From contig NZ_CP071860.1 in the NCBI RefSeq assembly GCF_023716665.1, positions 682,001 to 746,000 of the forward strand: DNA of 64,000 nucleotides, read 5' to 3'. Under the pieces are notes generated by a model that saw only the letters and a program-made list of their open reading frames with translations, was not told the DNA's origin and did no database searches. The DNA comes from Vibrio sp. SCSIO 43135. Lineage in GTDB: Bacteria > Pseudomonadota > Gammaproteobacteria > Enterobacterales > Vibrionaceae. Numbering within the stretch: the first letter of the stretch is position 1; the number at the start of each line of letters is the position of its first letter. Of the stretch, positions 8,391-17,340 are shown one piece after another. The position numbers and the translations under genes were made by a program.

Positions 8391-9293
8391 CTAACGAAGT
8401 TGCTCTTTTAGCCACTGTTTGGGAGGAGATCTGGTGACTCTTTTGAATGCTCGTATAAACTGCGCTGAATCAGAGTAGCCAAGGTGGATAGCGACATCGG
8501 CGATACTAACGTTTCTGTCTACCAAAACCCGCTTGGCAAATTCAATATTAAGCTGTTCTTTAATTCCCCTAAATGTGGAACCGTCTGACTGTAAATACCT
8601 TTGAATTGTGCGGCGGGACATTCCGGAAATCTCAGCTAAGTTCTCCAGCGATATATCTTGTCTTCCAATGTAGGGCGCGAGTGACTGCCGTACAGATTCA
8701 GTGAACGACTGTTCTGATTCCGTTATTGGCGGTAATTCAGTATCTGCATACACTGAGTACTCGATTGTTGTCGCCTTTGCTCCCATATATTGTGGGATGT
8801 CGTTTCTAATCTTGAGTTGGTCTAGCTCTTGTGAGCTTGTTGATTGCAAATGATAGCTAATCGGTTCCAACGTAGTTCCTACATGAGCGTTGAAACTAGC
8901 ATGAAGTAAAGTGATCAGGCTAAGTTCGGATTCTACGCTTAATTCAACAGATTCAATAAGCTGTGCTTGCAGTGACATACTGCTTTCCGTTTTGCTTAAC
9001 TGTAAGTGGCTTAGCGGAAGGCGCCCATAGAGGTCACCAAGGTTTATGGCTTCACGAGGTACAGCATTCACAGAGTGTATTAAGTATTGGGTAAAGTCTG
9101 CCCCCTGCATCTCTAACTTGGCTAAGTGAAGTAGCTTACTGAAAGGTAAAAAGGGAACATGTAGGGCGGGCGTGGTTTCGAGCGAAAACGGCATGCCTGC
9201 CTTGTCAACTAACTGATCGTAAGAGCCGCAACACAATTTCAGCTGTTTTAGATAAGACAGCACAATACGTTTGTCTATAGTGGGTAATCGCAT
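8391..9293 (-). CDS. AraC-family transcriptional regulator
   Basis: 300 residues. The C-terminal about 90 residues are a double helix-turn-helix of the AraC/XylS type: first HTH around SLENLAEISGMSRRTIQRYL (about 215-234), second around VSIADVAIHLGYSDSAQFIRAF (about 257-279), ending with the typical FKRVTRSPPKQW. The N-terminal about 190 residues resemble the arabinose-binding-like effector or dimerisation half seen in AraC regulators of the OruR/ArgR-like class. It is transcribed away from the porin gene at 9597, with about 300 bases between them, so the porin is the likely target. Effector unknown; a sugar or amino-acid derivative is a guess from the context. Confidence 0.85.
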   Translation of the reverse strand: MRLPTIDKRIVLSYLKQLKLCCGSYDQLVDKAGMPFSLETTPALHVPFLPFSKLLHLAKLEMQGADFTQYLIHSVNAVPREAINLGDLYGRLPLSHLQLSKTESSMSLQAQLIESVELSVESELSLITLLHASFNAHVGTTLEPISYHLQSTSSQELDQLKIRNDIPQYMGAKATTIEYSVYADTELPPITESEQSFTESVRQSLAPYIGRQDISLENLAEISGMSRRTIQRYLQSDGSTFRGIKEQLNIEFAKRVLVDRNVSIADVAIHLGYSDSAQFIRAFKRVTRSPPKQWLKEQLR

Positions 9294-9596
9294 ACATTCC
9301 TCACGTTGTTCCCTGTAAATATCTACATTAAATCAAAAGCTTAACTATTTGCTATTTGAGTTTTATTCGATGTTAGCGTAGTGAAACCAAACCATTCATG
9401 CTTGATAGGTTAGCAGGGATGTGTTGACTGGCGCAAAATGTATATTTCAGCATGCTCGAGCCTCTAGAATGCCCATCACAGTCAAGAGTGGAGGTAAGTG
9501 ACACGTTGTTTATCGCGATTGTTCCTCACGCGATTCAGCTCGTTCCCTTTAATGCCTTTATCCCTACTCTTATAGGTTTCTATCAAAAGGGTCATC
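9294..9596. promoter_or_regulatory. Divergent promoter region of AraC regulator and porin
   Basis: About 300 bases without a gene. It must hold the promoters of both divergent genes and the regulator's operator. I could not find a convincing -35/-10 pair or a clear operator repeat by eye. The porin ribosome site is AAAGGG, about 6 bases before ATG 9597. Confidence 0.4.
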
Positions 9597-10820
9597 ATGA
9601 AATTTACTGCTGCAATCGCAAGTGTCTGTTGTTTGCTGTTAACACCTTCTGTTTTTGCTGAAGCTAATTTTGGTAGTCCAGATTCAGTCGACAACGCCAT
9701 TAGAGAAAACGAACGTAAAAAGAAAAGTTGGCGAGAACACTTAGCAGCTAAGCATCACTTAACGTTTGGTTTCGACTACCAAGCGCTTGCTTTGTCAGCT
9801 TCAGCTCCAACGTCTGGGGGCGATAATGTTGCCTCTAGCGGTGTAGCGCGGTTCTATGGCTCTTGGGAACTTGTCGGGCTTAATGGAGCGAATCGTGGTG
9901 GGTTGGTTTGGAAAGTCGAGCATCGCCATTCGTATACGGAACTCGCTCCTAAAGATCTTGCATTTATCGGCAATGGTTTAGGATATGCGGGTATGATAGC
10001 TCCAGTTTATAGCAACCAAGGCAGTCGGCTAACAAATCTATATTGGAAACAAAAAATCAGTGATGGTAGAGGCACCATCATGGTGGGTTACTTGGATACC
10101 ACCGATTATGTAGATGTCTATGCTTTGGCTAGCCCTTGGACAGGATTTACTAACCTAGCGTTTAGCACAGGGGCTGGGGCAGTTGGCTTACCTGATGATG
10201 GTATTTTGGGCGTAGCGGCAGGACACATGCTCAATCAAAACTTCTATGTTGTTGCCGGTGTGGCTGATGGGAAAGGAAACTCCGATAAACCACTTGATGG
10301 CTTCGAGACGCTTTTTAATGACCATAAACTGTTTACTACCTTTGAGCTCGGCTGGACGGCATCTCAAGATCAGATCTACACGGACAATATCCATATTACA
10401 GCATGGCACCTAGATGGAGGTACACAGCACAACCTAACTAGTGAAGAAAGTGGGCGGGGTATCAATTTTTCAGCCAGTTACTTTGCAACACCCCATCTAA
10501 TGCCGTTCGTTCGTGGTGGGATATCGGAAGGGGATGTTGCCTTATATGACCGCTCGCTTACGCTTGGTTTTGGGTACTTTGGATTAGCTGGTGAGAAGAA
10601 CAATCTAGGATTTGCTGTGAACTGGAGTAACGTGAATGACAATATAGAATCTGCGTATGCAGTGGGAGAGTCGAAGCAATTTACGGCTGAACTTTACTAC
10701 AACATTGAGCTTAATGACTTGGTTCAATTGACGCCCGATTTACAGTATATCTCCGATCCCGCATTTTCTAGTGAAGACAGCACTTGGGTTGTAGGCCTAA
10801 GAGCGAGAATCATTATCTAG
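9597..10820 (+). CDS. OprB-like carbohydrate-selective outer-membrane porin
   Basis: 407 residues with a signal peptide (MKFTAAIASVCCLLLTPSVFA, cut near residue 21). The mature part alternates hydrophobic and polar residues as in a beta barrel and carries family hallmarks of OprB-type porins: the paired aromatic and Gly-rich strands (FGFDYQALAL, YWKQKISDG, GYLDTTDYVDVYALASPW) and a regular run of 10-residue strands to the end (VVGLRARIII). OprB proteins let sugars and related small solutes cross the outer membrane. Transcribed away from the AraC gene at 8391, which probably controls it, and closed by a strong terminator. Substrate cannot be told from the sequence. Confidence 0.8.
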   Translation: MKFTAAIASVCCLLLTPSVFAEANFGSPDSVDNAIRENERKKKSWREHLAAKHHLTFGFDYQALALSASAPTSGGDNVASSGVARFYGSWELVGLNGANRGGLVWKVEHRHSYTELAPKDLAFIGNGLGYAGMIAPVYSNQGSRLTNLYWKQKISDGRGTIMVGYLDTTDYVDVYALASPWTGFTNLAFSTGAGAVGLPDDGILGVAAGHMLNQNFYVVAGVADGKGNSDKPLDGFETLFNDHKLFTTFELGWTASQDQIYTDNIHITAWHLDGGTQHNLTSEESGRGINFSASYFATPHLMPFVRGGISEGDVALYDRSLTLGFGYFGLAGEKNNLGFAVNWSNVNDNIESAYAVGESKQFTAELYYNIELNDLVQLTPDLQYISDPAFSSEDSTWVVGLRARIII

Positions 10821-10864
10821 AAAAACAGTTAGGCACTCTAGGCAAAGAGCTAATTTCACTAGAA

Positions 10865-10890
10865 AGCAGAGCAATAAGCTCTGCTTTTTT
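10865..10890 (+). terminator. Terminator between the porin and the second AraC gene
   Basis: Perfect 8-bp stem AGCAGAGC / GCTCTGCT (10865-10872 with 10878-10885), 5-base loop, then TTTTT. It ends the porin transcript; its T run touches the stop codon of the convergent AraC gene. Confidence 0.8.
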
Positions 10891-11881
10891 AGGTGATGGA
10901 CTTCTGATAAAGCCGTGGCGTTAAACCTGACACTCGTTTAAAGGCACGCGAAAAATGTGAAATGTTATTGTAGCCAAGTTGGCTGGAAATATAAGTCAGC
11001 GAATGGCCCTCTTCCATTAGTTCGCAAGCCACTGAGAACATCAGATTTTCTTTGATTTTTCTGAATGAACTTTGCTCATTTTTGAGTTTTCGTTGCAGTG
11101 TACGCACTGAAAAATTCAGCAGCTCGGCAGCATCTTCAATGGTTAGGTTTCGTTCTTTTACATACGGTTTAAGCACTTCAAACACACTGTCAGTAAAACT
11201 GGTGTGCCATTCAACAATGGCGGGTTTTGGGCTCAAAGCGCTTTTAGGTAGATGGATCTCTTTGTCTAGTAACGATTGTGGGATCAGTACCGCAGTATAT
11301 TCGTGGCCGACAAACACTTGGCAGCTTTTTGGTAACGCAGATTGAATAATATCAATATCCGTATTTTGTAGTTTTACACTTTCGAATTGCCAGTCTGAAT
11401 TGGTAAGCAACTTCATGAGCTCTTGGATGTAGACTATCGGGAAAAGCTCAGTCCATTCAGGGTAGAGGCCTTCTTTATGCGGTGAGTCAACGCAAAACCA
11501 ACTCATTCCATGCTCTTGCCTAAAATGAACTCTACTACTGGGGGTGTCATTGACGAAGATGCGATTGACATCTTTCAGTGCTGCTCCAATTGTGTCGTAT
11601 TCAGCAAACTGATGAAGTATGTGCGGAATAATACGTTGTTGTAGCGCTAGCCTCAGTAACTCGACGAAGTTTGAAATTTTGAGTTGAGAAGATGTTAAGT
11701 AAATGAGTCGTTTGATCGAGTCAGAGGGCACAAAATCGCTGTTGGACTGAAACAGATCAGCAGGAAGCCCAGATTCATTCAATAACTTATGTACGTCAAA
11801 TCCGTATTCAGAAAAGATCTCAACCAATATCTTTGCGTAATTAGTTTGTATAACAGGGACTTGGAAAGAGTCTGAGCTCAT
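10889..11881 (-). CDS. AraC-family regulator, arabinose-binding-domain type
   Basis: 330 residues. Residues about 1-200 match the N-terminal domain typical of OruR/ArgR-like AraC regulators (begins with two helices, GFDVHKLLNESGLP, and has HFRQEHGMSWFCVD near 120-140). The last about 85 residues are the AraC DNA-binding pair: LTIEDAAELLNFSVRTLQRKL (about 245-265) and SLTYISSQLGYNNISHFSRAFKR (about 290-312). It faces away from the HlyD-led operon at 12044 with about 160 bases between the starts, so it may control that operon. The intergenic stretch contains an AT-rich dyad around 11999-12022 (CTTAA...TTAAG) that could be an operator. Effector unknown. Confidence 0.85.
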   Translation of the reverse strand: MSSDSFQVPVIQTNYAKILVEIFSEYGFDVHKLLNESGLPADLFQSNSDFVPSDSIKRLIYLTSSQLKISNFVELLRLALQQRIIPHILHQFAEYDTIGAALKDVNRIFVNDTPSSRVHFRQEHGMSWFCVDSPHKEGLYPEWTELFPIVYIQELMKLLTNSDWQFESVKLQNTDIDIIQSALPKSCQVFVGHEYTAVLIPQSLLDKEIHLPKSALSPKPAIVEWHTSFTDSVFEVLKPYVKERNLTIEDAAELLNFSVRTLQRKLKNEQSSFRKIKENLMFSVACELMEEGHSLTYISSQLGYNNISHFSRAFKRVSGLTPRLYQKSIT

Positions 11882-12043
11882 GTGTTCGCACGCTCCAAAG
11901 GCTTGATTTTCGGCAATAAAAGTGCAGTCGCAAAATTATAACATGACGTACAAAAAAGTAGTCAATTTTCTTGTGTTTTAAGTCGATGGGTATATTCTTA
12001 ACGTATTAATTTTATTAAGTTTAATCTAGAAGAAGGGAGCTGT

Positions 12044-13165
12044 ATGTCTGAAGTTAAGGACGACGTTCAACTAAATGAGCCGCAGCCAAAAGAAGAAACC
12101 AACAAGAAAGACAAAGTAAGGAAAGTGACCAACTATCTGTTGTCTTTTGTTGCTTTTATGTTGCTTTTTAGTGTGGTGGCTGACCGAATTATTCCTATCA
12201 CCGATAGTGCTCGTGTTCAGGGTTACATTGTCCCGATTAAGCCTCAGGTTTCGGGTAAGGTACTGGATATCAAAGTCAAACCAAATCAATTGGTTGAGGA
12301 AGGTGACGAGCTCGCTATTCTCGACCAATCTGATTACATCATTGCTGTTCAACAAGCCGAGCAAAACTTAGAAATAGCGGGGCAAAATGTCGGTGCTCAA
12401 ACTGCCAATATTGCATCGGCTCAAGCGCGTTTAACGTCTGCTTTGGTTGAAAAGCAAAATGCAGAACTGCAAACCAATCGTATTTTAGCCTTGGTAGAAA
12501 AGGGTGTGGTATCTAAATCGGATGCTGACGAAGCGAGAGCGTCTTTAGCGACTGCGCGAGCAGCGGTTGTGAATGCTGAAGCTGATTTAGAACGCGCGAA
12601 ACAGCAACTGGGTAAAGATGGTGAAGAGAACAGCCAAGTGAAAGCGGCGTTACTCGCATTGGAGCAAGCTCAGCTAAATCTTGAACGCACAGTTGTTAAA
12701 GCTCCAACTCAGGGCGGGGTATCGAACTTTAGTCTATCGGAAGGCTTTTATGCGTCAGCTGGCCAGCCTTTGATGACGTTCGTGTCTACCGAAGATATTT
12801 GGGTTGAAGCGTATTTTCGAGAAAACAGCCTAGGTAATATTAAGGTGGGTGACAAAGTAGAAATTGCGCTTGATTTTGTTCCTGGAAAAGTGGTGCAAGG
12901 TAGAGTAACAAGCATCGACTGGGGGGTTGATTGGGGCCAGAATGATCAAGCTGGTAAACTGGCTCAAGCAAGCCAACAGACAGGTTGGCTACGTCAAACT
13001 CAAATGCTACCGATTTCTATTGATTTTGATAGAGAAGAGGTGAGAGGCATGCTGAGAGTGGGCGGCCAAGCGGATGTGATTGTCTATAGTGGTGACAACT
13101 TTATCTTTAACGCAATTGGTAAAGTTTGGATTCGCTTCATTAGTCTGCTTTCTTATGTCCGATAA
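12044..13165 (+). CDS. HlyD-family membrane-fusion (periplasmic adaptor) protein
   Basis: 373 residues: cytoplasmic charged tail (1-27), one membrane helix (about 31-47, LLSFVAFMLLFSVVADRII), a biotinyl-lipoyl-like half (VQGYIVPIKPQVSGKVLDIKV), a long coiled-coil hairpin (about 95-220, rich in Ala and Gln), the second lipoyl half (TVVKAPTQGGVSNF) and a beta-barrel domain. This is the EmrA/AaeA type of adaptor that spans the periplasm for efflux pumps. Good ribosome site (AGAAGGGAG) before ATG 12044. Its end overlaps the start of the next gene by 11 bases. With the DUF2955 partner it probably forms an AaeAB-like export unit; substrate unknown. Confidence 0.9.
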   Translation: MSEVKDDVQLNEPQPKEETNKKDKVRKVTNYLLSFVAFMLLFSVVADRIIPITDSARVQGYIVPIKPQVSGKVLDIKVKPNQLVEEGDELAILDQSDYIIAVQQAEQNLEIAGQNVGAQTANIASAQARLTSALVEKQNAELQTNRILALVEKGVVSKSDADEARASLATARAAVVNAEADLERAKQQLGKDGEENSQVKAALLALEQAQLNLERTVVKAPTQGGVSNFSLSEGFYASAGQPLMTFVSTEDIWVEAYFRENSLGNIKVGDKVEIALDFVPGKVVQGRVTSIDWGVDWGQNDQAGKLAQASQQTGWLRQTQMLPISIDFDREEVRGMLRVGGQADVIVYSGDNFIFNAIGKVWIRFISLLSYVR

Positions 13166-14168
13166 GCTCATACCAGACCAGCAAACACAGACTCGCATCA
13201 TTCGCTTTATGGTGGGAGTAACGCTCTCGGTTTTCCTAGCTGCTTGGATCAATTGGCCGCTTGCTTTTGTCGCTCCAGTATTTACGGCAAAATTTTTGAT
13301 AGATAAGCCGAGGCTGCATAAGGAAACCATTTACGAGTTGTTACTTGCATTACTGGCAACCATGGCGCTCGGGTTACTGCTATCTAGAGGGATCACTCAG
13401 TATCCGCTGCCGTTATTAACAGTCGTAGGGCTGATGATGCTTTGGGGATACTACTTGTTTACCGATCCTAAGTGGAACTTGTTCGCTACGATACTATTGA
13501 TTTCTGTTTTGATGCTGCCATTCATGGCAATTGCTACACCGGGTGTGTCGGTGTTGCTGGCAAGCGGGCTATCGGCTTCAGGGGTGGTAGCGGTAGGTAT
13601 TTTTGCGTTAGTTCATATTTATTTTCCTGAACCAAAAGGTGAATTTGCTGGCTTTGCTAAGCCACCTATCAACAGACAGCAGCGCTGGCACGCTGCATTT
13701 CGAGCCATGATTATTTCCTTCCCAGTCGTGTGCTTTTTCTTTATTTTCCAAATATCAGAAGCGCTGCTCACAATGATGTTTATTGCATTGTTGTCTTTGA
13801 TGATAACCGCCGAAAAGTCGGTCAAGTTGAGCGCATTCCTTATTATTAGTAATGGTATTGGTGGTTTATTAGCAATTATTTCCTTTTCAATTTTAGCAAT
13901 TGTGCCGAGCATTGTGTTCTATTCGTGCTTTATCGGACTCATTGCAATCATCATGGCAAGGAAAATTTATACCATTCCAGAGAAAGCGCCGATATTTGCT
14001 ACTGCCTTTAGTACGTTGTTGGTATTAGTGGGTAGTACGTTAATGAGTTCAGGTGATATAGATAGCAGTACGTTTATTCGTATATTCCAGTTAGTCATGA
14101 TTGGGGTGTATATGATTTTAGCTAGTTTGTTTTTGGAGACGAGAAATTGGAAGTTCTTACAGAACTAG
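13155..14168 (+). CDS. DUF2955 / FUSC-like inner-membrane protein
   Basis: 337 residues from ATG 13155 (MSDKLIPDQQ), which overlaps the HlyD stop by 11 bases; an earlier in-frame TTG at 13080 lies deep in HlyD and is unlikely to be used. About ten hydrophobic helices are visible in two groups of five (about 20-160 and 200-330) separated by a basic loop (INRQQRWHA). This two-block arrangement is that of the aromatic acid exporter/FUSC superfamily, and DUF2955 proteins habitually sit after an HlyD adaptor. The pair is therefore a probable efflux pump. I saw no TolC-type gene beside it, so it would rely on a TolC encoded elsewhere. Confidence 0.85.
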   Translation: MSDKLIPDQQTQTRIIRFMVGVTLSVFLAAWINWPLAFVAPVFTAKFLIDKPRLHKETIYELLLALLATMALGLLLSRGITQYPLPLLTVVGLMMLWGYYLFTDPKWNLFATILLISVLMLPFMAIATPGVSVLLASGLSASGVVAVGIFALVHIYFPEPKGEFAGFAKPPINRQQRWHAAFRAMIISFPVVCFFFIFQISEALLTMMFIALLSLMITAEKSVKLSAFLIISNGIGGLLAIISFSILAIVPSIVFYSCFIGLIAIIMARKIYTIPEKAPIFATAFSTLLVLVGSTLMSSGDIDSSTFIRIFQLVMIGVYMILASLFLETRNWKFLQN

Positions 14169-14190
14169 CGTTAATTAAAAAGGGTGTCTT

Positions 14191-15255
14191 ATGAAGATAG
14201 ATCACGAGTTTTCTCGTAATGCTATAGATGCAGCAATTAAAATTGCTGTTGTGGCGATTTTGGTTTATTGGTGTTTTTCAATACTTCGACCATTTCTAAT
14301 GCTGGTGGTGTGGGGGGCAATCATTGCTACTGCACTTTATCCAGTGGCGCTGTCCATTCACAAAAGAACTGGACTCTCGAAAGGTAAAGCGAGTGCATTG
14401 TTAAGCTTTATCGGGGTGTTGCTGCTGTTGATTCCTTTGGTCGCATTGTCTTCTGGTATCTATACCAGTGCATCGGAGCTAGTAACCGGAGTACAAGAGG
14501 GCACTCTGACGTTACCTAAGCCAAAAGCTTCTATTCAAGATCTACCATTAATTGGTGAGAAACTGTATAGCTTCATGCTATTTGCTTCTTCGAATATTGA
14601 AGGGGCTTTTGTGAAATACGCTGAAGAAATCAAACAGTTTGCAGGTAAAGCGGCTTCTATAATTGGCTCTGTTGGCGGTGGCTTTCTTCAATTCATTATT
14701 TCTACCATCATTGCGGGTGCATTCATGAGCAATGCAGATAAATGCCAAGCTGGCATGACGATGCTTGTGACGCGTTTAACGGATGGGCGAGGTGAAGAAC
14801 TTGTTGAGTTATCTAAGTCGACAGTGCGAAGCGTTGTTCAAGGCGTAATCGGCGTTGCTGTGATTCAGTCGACTTTGTCGGCAATTGGCCTTGTGGTTGC
14901 TGGCGTACCTATGGCTGCGGTATGGGCGCTTGCTGTTTTACTTGTTGCTATCATTCAACTGCCACCAATCGTTGCGCTTCTTCCTGCAATTATTTACATG
15001 TTCAGCGTTGAATCGACACTGGCTGCAGGCCTTTTCCTTGTATGGTGTATCATCGTAAGCGGCAGTGACGCTATCCTTAAGCCAATTTTGTTAAGTCGTG
15101 GTTCAGACATCCCAATGCTTGTGATTCTGCTTGGGGCACTAGGTGGTATGGCGATGTCGGGTATTGTAGGCTTATTCGTAGGTGCGGTTGTGCTTAGTTT
15201 AACTTATCAGCTAATGGTTGCTTGGCTAGAAAGTCACCCGCAAGAGGCTAAATAA
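14191..15255 (+). CDS. AI-2E (YdiK-type) family transporter
   Basis: 354 residues with about eight membrane helices: two close together at about 15-60, one near 65-90, a soluble loop of about 60 residues, then a cluster from 155 to 345 (including GGGFLQFIISTIIAGAFM and VVLSLTYQLMVAWLE). This is the fold of the AI-2E family, whose members include an AI-2 exporter (TqsA) but also Na+/H+ antiporters and uncharacterised YdiK. The name must not be taken as evidence for AI-2 export here. ATG follows AAAAAGGGTGTCTT. It lies 22 bases after DUF2955 and shares one base with the next gene (TAATG), so all four genes probably form one operon. Confidence 0.85.
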   Translation: MKIDHEFSRNAIDAAIKIAVVAILVYWCFSILRPFLMLVVWGAIIATALYPVALSIHKRTGLSKGKASALLSFIGVLLLLIPLVALSSGIYTSASELVTGVQEGTLTLPKPKASIQDLPLIGEKLYSFMLFASSNIEGAFVKYAEEIKQFAGKAASIIGSVGGGFLQFIISTIIAGAFMSNADKCQAGMTMLVTRLTDGRGEELVELSKSTVRSVVQGVIGVAVIQSTLSAIGLVVAGVPMAAVWALAVLLVAIIQLPPIVALLPAIIYMFSVESTLAAGLFLVWCIIVSGSDAILKPILLSRGSDIPMLVILLGALGGMAMSGIVGLFVGAVVLSLTYQLMVAWLESHPQEAK

Positions 15256-15917
15256 TGAAGCCTATTTCGAAGGACGATAATTTCTATTTTTTGTTTTTCG
15301 CACTTCTTATCTTGTTTTTTGGCTGTGCGGTAATGCAGCAGTTTTTTCCGGAAGGCCAAAAAACAGTGTTGGGGCTGATCATTGTTACGCTTGCGGCTTC
15401 CATTGCGGGTATCAATCGAGGAAAAGCGATTTATCGTTCTTGGTATGGAGTACTGCTCGTGACGGCTTCCGTCTCGGGCATTTTCTCATTCTTTGAAGAC
15501 TATGATCTTTCTATAGTGACCTTGTCGGCGCTGTTAGCCTTCTTGTTGTCGCATATCTATTCTGCGCTTAAGCAAGTGATGCAAACCAAAACGGTTACCA
15601 CCAACCATATCATTGGCTCGTTGTGTATCTACCTCTTATTAGGGTTAGCTTGGGCAACACTGTATTTGTTGATATTAGAAGTATTCCCTGTTGCATTTAC
15701 TGGTTTAGAAGCGAAGCCTTGGTTAACTAACTTATTTAATGCACTTTATTTTAGTTTTATCACCTTAACGACGGTGGGCTATGGTGATATTTCTCCTACG
15801 GTTCCTGTTGCGCAATTTTTTGTTTTCTTGGAGTCCATTATTGGTAGCTTTTATTTAGCGATAATGGTGGCCAGTTTAGTCAGTATTAGACTGACACAGA
15901 TGCAAGAGAAAGTATAA
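15255..15917 (+). CDS. Two-pore-helix potassium channel family protein
   Basis: 220 residues. The ATG shares its A with the preceding stop codon (TAATG). Five hydrophobic segments precede a pore loop with the selectivity filter TTVGYGD (about residues 171-177) and a last membrane helix (about 188-208, VFLESIIGSFYLAIMVASLV). There is no cytosolic RCK or nucleotide-binding domain, so gating is not obvious. The family is the Ion_trans_2 (PF07885) class. Being last in the operon with an exporter adaptor suggests envelope ion homeostasis; specific role unknown. Confidence 0.85.
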   Translation: MKPISKDDNFYFLFFALLILFFGCAVMQQFFPEGQKTVLGLIIVTLAASIAGINRGKAIYRSWYGVLLVTASVSGIFSFFEDYDLSIVTLSALLAFLLSHIYSALKQVMQTKTVTTNHIIGSLCIYLLLGLAWATLYLLILEVFPVAFTGLEAKPWLTNLFNALYFSFITLTTVGYGDISPTVPVAQFFVFLESIIGSFYLAIMVASLVSIRLTQMQEKV

Positions 15918-15921
15918 AAAA

Positions 15922-15949
15922 AGCCCCACTCACTGAGTGGGGCTTTTTA
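15922..15949. terminator. Bidirectional terminator
   Basis: Inverted repeat AGCCCCACTCA / TGAGTGGGGCT (15922-15932 with 15934-15944) with A run before and T run after, so it can stop both the channel operon (plus) and the DUF3332 gene (minus). Confidence 0.8.
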
Positions 15950-15965
15950 GTTTTGTCTGTCAATC

Positions 15966-16499
15966 TTAGCTGTTTTGAAGTGCTTCTAGCTCAGCGATTG
16001 TTGTTTGGGATACAAGCTCACCGTCGATGTAGTAGCTAACGTTCTCGCCATCTTTGATGCCTGTTAGTGTTGCTTTGTCACCGTTGTTGTAAACAATGTC
16101 CATTTGAACAGTGTTGTCATCAACTTTGATCATTTCACCGCTTTCGATAGTACGATTGTTTGACAAAGGATCAATCGGAGCGTCTTTTAAGCTTGGATCC
16201 AGCTCATCGTTTACTTTGAATTGGGTATCAACTTTACTATCAAAGATGTGTGGAGCACCTGAAATTGGGTTTTTACCTGTCCAGAATTCTAGAGAGTTAA
16301 ACACCACGTAATCAGCCGCAGTTGTGATACCGTAAACAGGTGCCAAAAGGAAGTTTACTCCAGCACGAGCATAGCGGTTATCAACAACTTCAACGTTAAA
16401 TTTCATTACTTTCCCTGTTACGGCATTGCTACCGATACAACCAGTTAGTGCTGACGCTAAAACTGTTAGTCCTACTACTTTAAGTGCTAATTTTTTCAT
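15966..16499 (-). CDS. DUF3332-family lipoprotein
   Basis: 177 residues. N-terminal signal with a lipobox LTGC (cysteine at residue 21, MKKLALKVVGLTVLASALTGC), so the mature protein is lipid-anchored. The body has two beta-rich stretches (about 35-80 and 105-160) and ends in an acidic, Gln-rich tail. It fits the DUF3332 family common in Vibrio. Function is unknown. It is a single-gene unit converging on the channel operon through a shared terminator. Confidence 0.75.
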   Translation of the reverse strand: MKKLALKVVGLTVLASALTGCIGSNAVTGKVMKFNVEVVDNRYARAGVNFLLAPVYGITTAADYVVFNSLEFWTGKNPISGAPHIFDSKVDTQFKVNDELDPSLKDAPIDPLSNNRTIESGEMIKVDDNTVQMDIVYNNGDKATLTGIKDGENVSYYIDGELVSQTTIAELEALQNS

Positions 16500-16569
16500 T
16501 TCGATACCTGTGTTTAATATGTTGTTGTGTTAAAACGAGCGTAGTATCCCGTTTTTAAATTCGATTGTT

Positions 16570-17021
16570 TTACCACTTTACGCCAATAACTAATTCTGTC
16601 GTTTACGTAGAAATGGTGAATTCAAGGAGCTTTAGATGCTGCTATTACTTCATTACGTAGTAGTACGCTTTGGCTGCTAACCAAAATATGAACTTCGTAA
16701 TACCAGCAAAAATCTTCAGCGTATATTTGCCTACCATGAACAGAAGTTCACCTGCGGTACTTAGGCATTTATGCAGATCACTGTGTTTAAAATCGGAATA
16801 AGTCATTGCTATCTTCTTATAACTGAATGAAGAATCCGTTCCAGACGCTCTGCCTTGATGGGGGGAACTATATCCGAGCGATAATTCTCGTACTTACCAT
16901 TTAGCGCCAGTTTGTTTTTCACTTGATGTCGGTAGGAAAAATTAAGTGAAAATAAAAACAGGTTGATATGAAGCTTGGTCATCATAACGTCAGCTAAAGT
17001 GGATCCGGCGTAAAGTGGTAA
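16570..17021. repeat. 15-bp inverted repeat in the DUF3332-MscS intergenic region
   Basis: TTACCACTTTACGCC at 16570-16584 recurs as its exact complement at 17007-17021. The right copy is preceded by a direct repeat of its core: TAAAGTGG at 16995-17002 and again at 17011-17018, 16 bases apart. A 15-base match this close together is unlikely by chance, so these may be sites for one DNA-binding protein, flanking the small ORF at 16645. Confidence 0.5.
16645..16806 (-). CDS. Small 53-residue membrane-like protein, hypothetical
   Basis: A short gene: ATG at 16806 reading leftward, stop at 16645. The peptide starts MTYSDFKHSDLHKCL and has one strongly hydrophobic helix (about residues 31-49, LKIFAGITKFIFWLAAKAYY). 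A good ribosome site (AAGAAGATAG) lies about 5 bases upstream. Cationic N-terminal half, hydrophobic C-terminal half: the profile of a small inner-membrane protein. I know no family. It lies alone in an 840-base region. Confidence 0.5.
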   Translation of the reverse strand: MTYSDFKHSDLHKCLSTAGELLFMVGKYTLKIFAGITKFIFWLAAKAYYYVMK

Positions 17022-17340
17022 GTCTGTGTTTGAACCATGAAATAAACTATGTGTATCTTTTAAACAGGGGTGTCATCGGTGTCGGGTGTTAACTAAACAA
17101 TCCGAGGAATAACCGAGATACTGATCTCAATCCTATCGACATAATCCAAACGTGACCTCAAGTCGGTTTAAATTGATGGAAGTGATAAGTCACTGAGAAC
17201 ATGTTTATAAATGCTCGACTACTATTAGCTGAGCGGCTTAATTCTTTATATTCAGCGAACCGTTCGGTGTCGCCCAATGAACAGTAATGTTGTTAGTGAT
17301 AACAACCTAATGTTGCAATGAATCAACCTAAGGTGAACTC
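16807..17340. promoter_or_regulatory. Long leader upstream of the MscS gene
   Basis: About 530 bases without a gene that I would call. It contains the two TAAAGTGG copies (16995-17018) and several imperfect dyads (for example around 16915-16955). Promoter elements are not clear by eye. It is longer than most intergenic gaps here, so a long 5' leader or a small RNA is possible. Confidence 0.35.

Noticed and set aside
14191..15255. AI-2 exporter
   Set aside because: Family name is not proof; see the finding on this operon.
17280..17310. Qrr small RNA (GTTGTTAGTGA match)
   Set aside because: Only a short stretch matches, without the Qrr stem-loops or a sigma-54 promoter.
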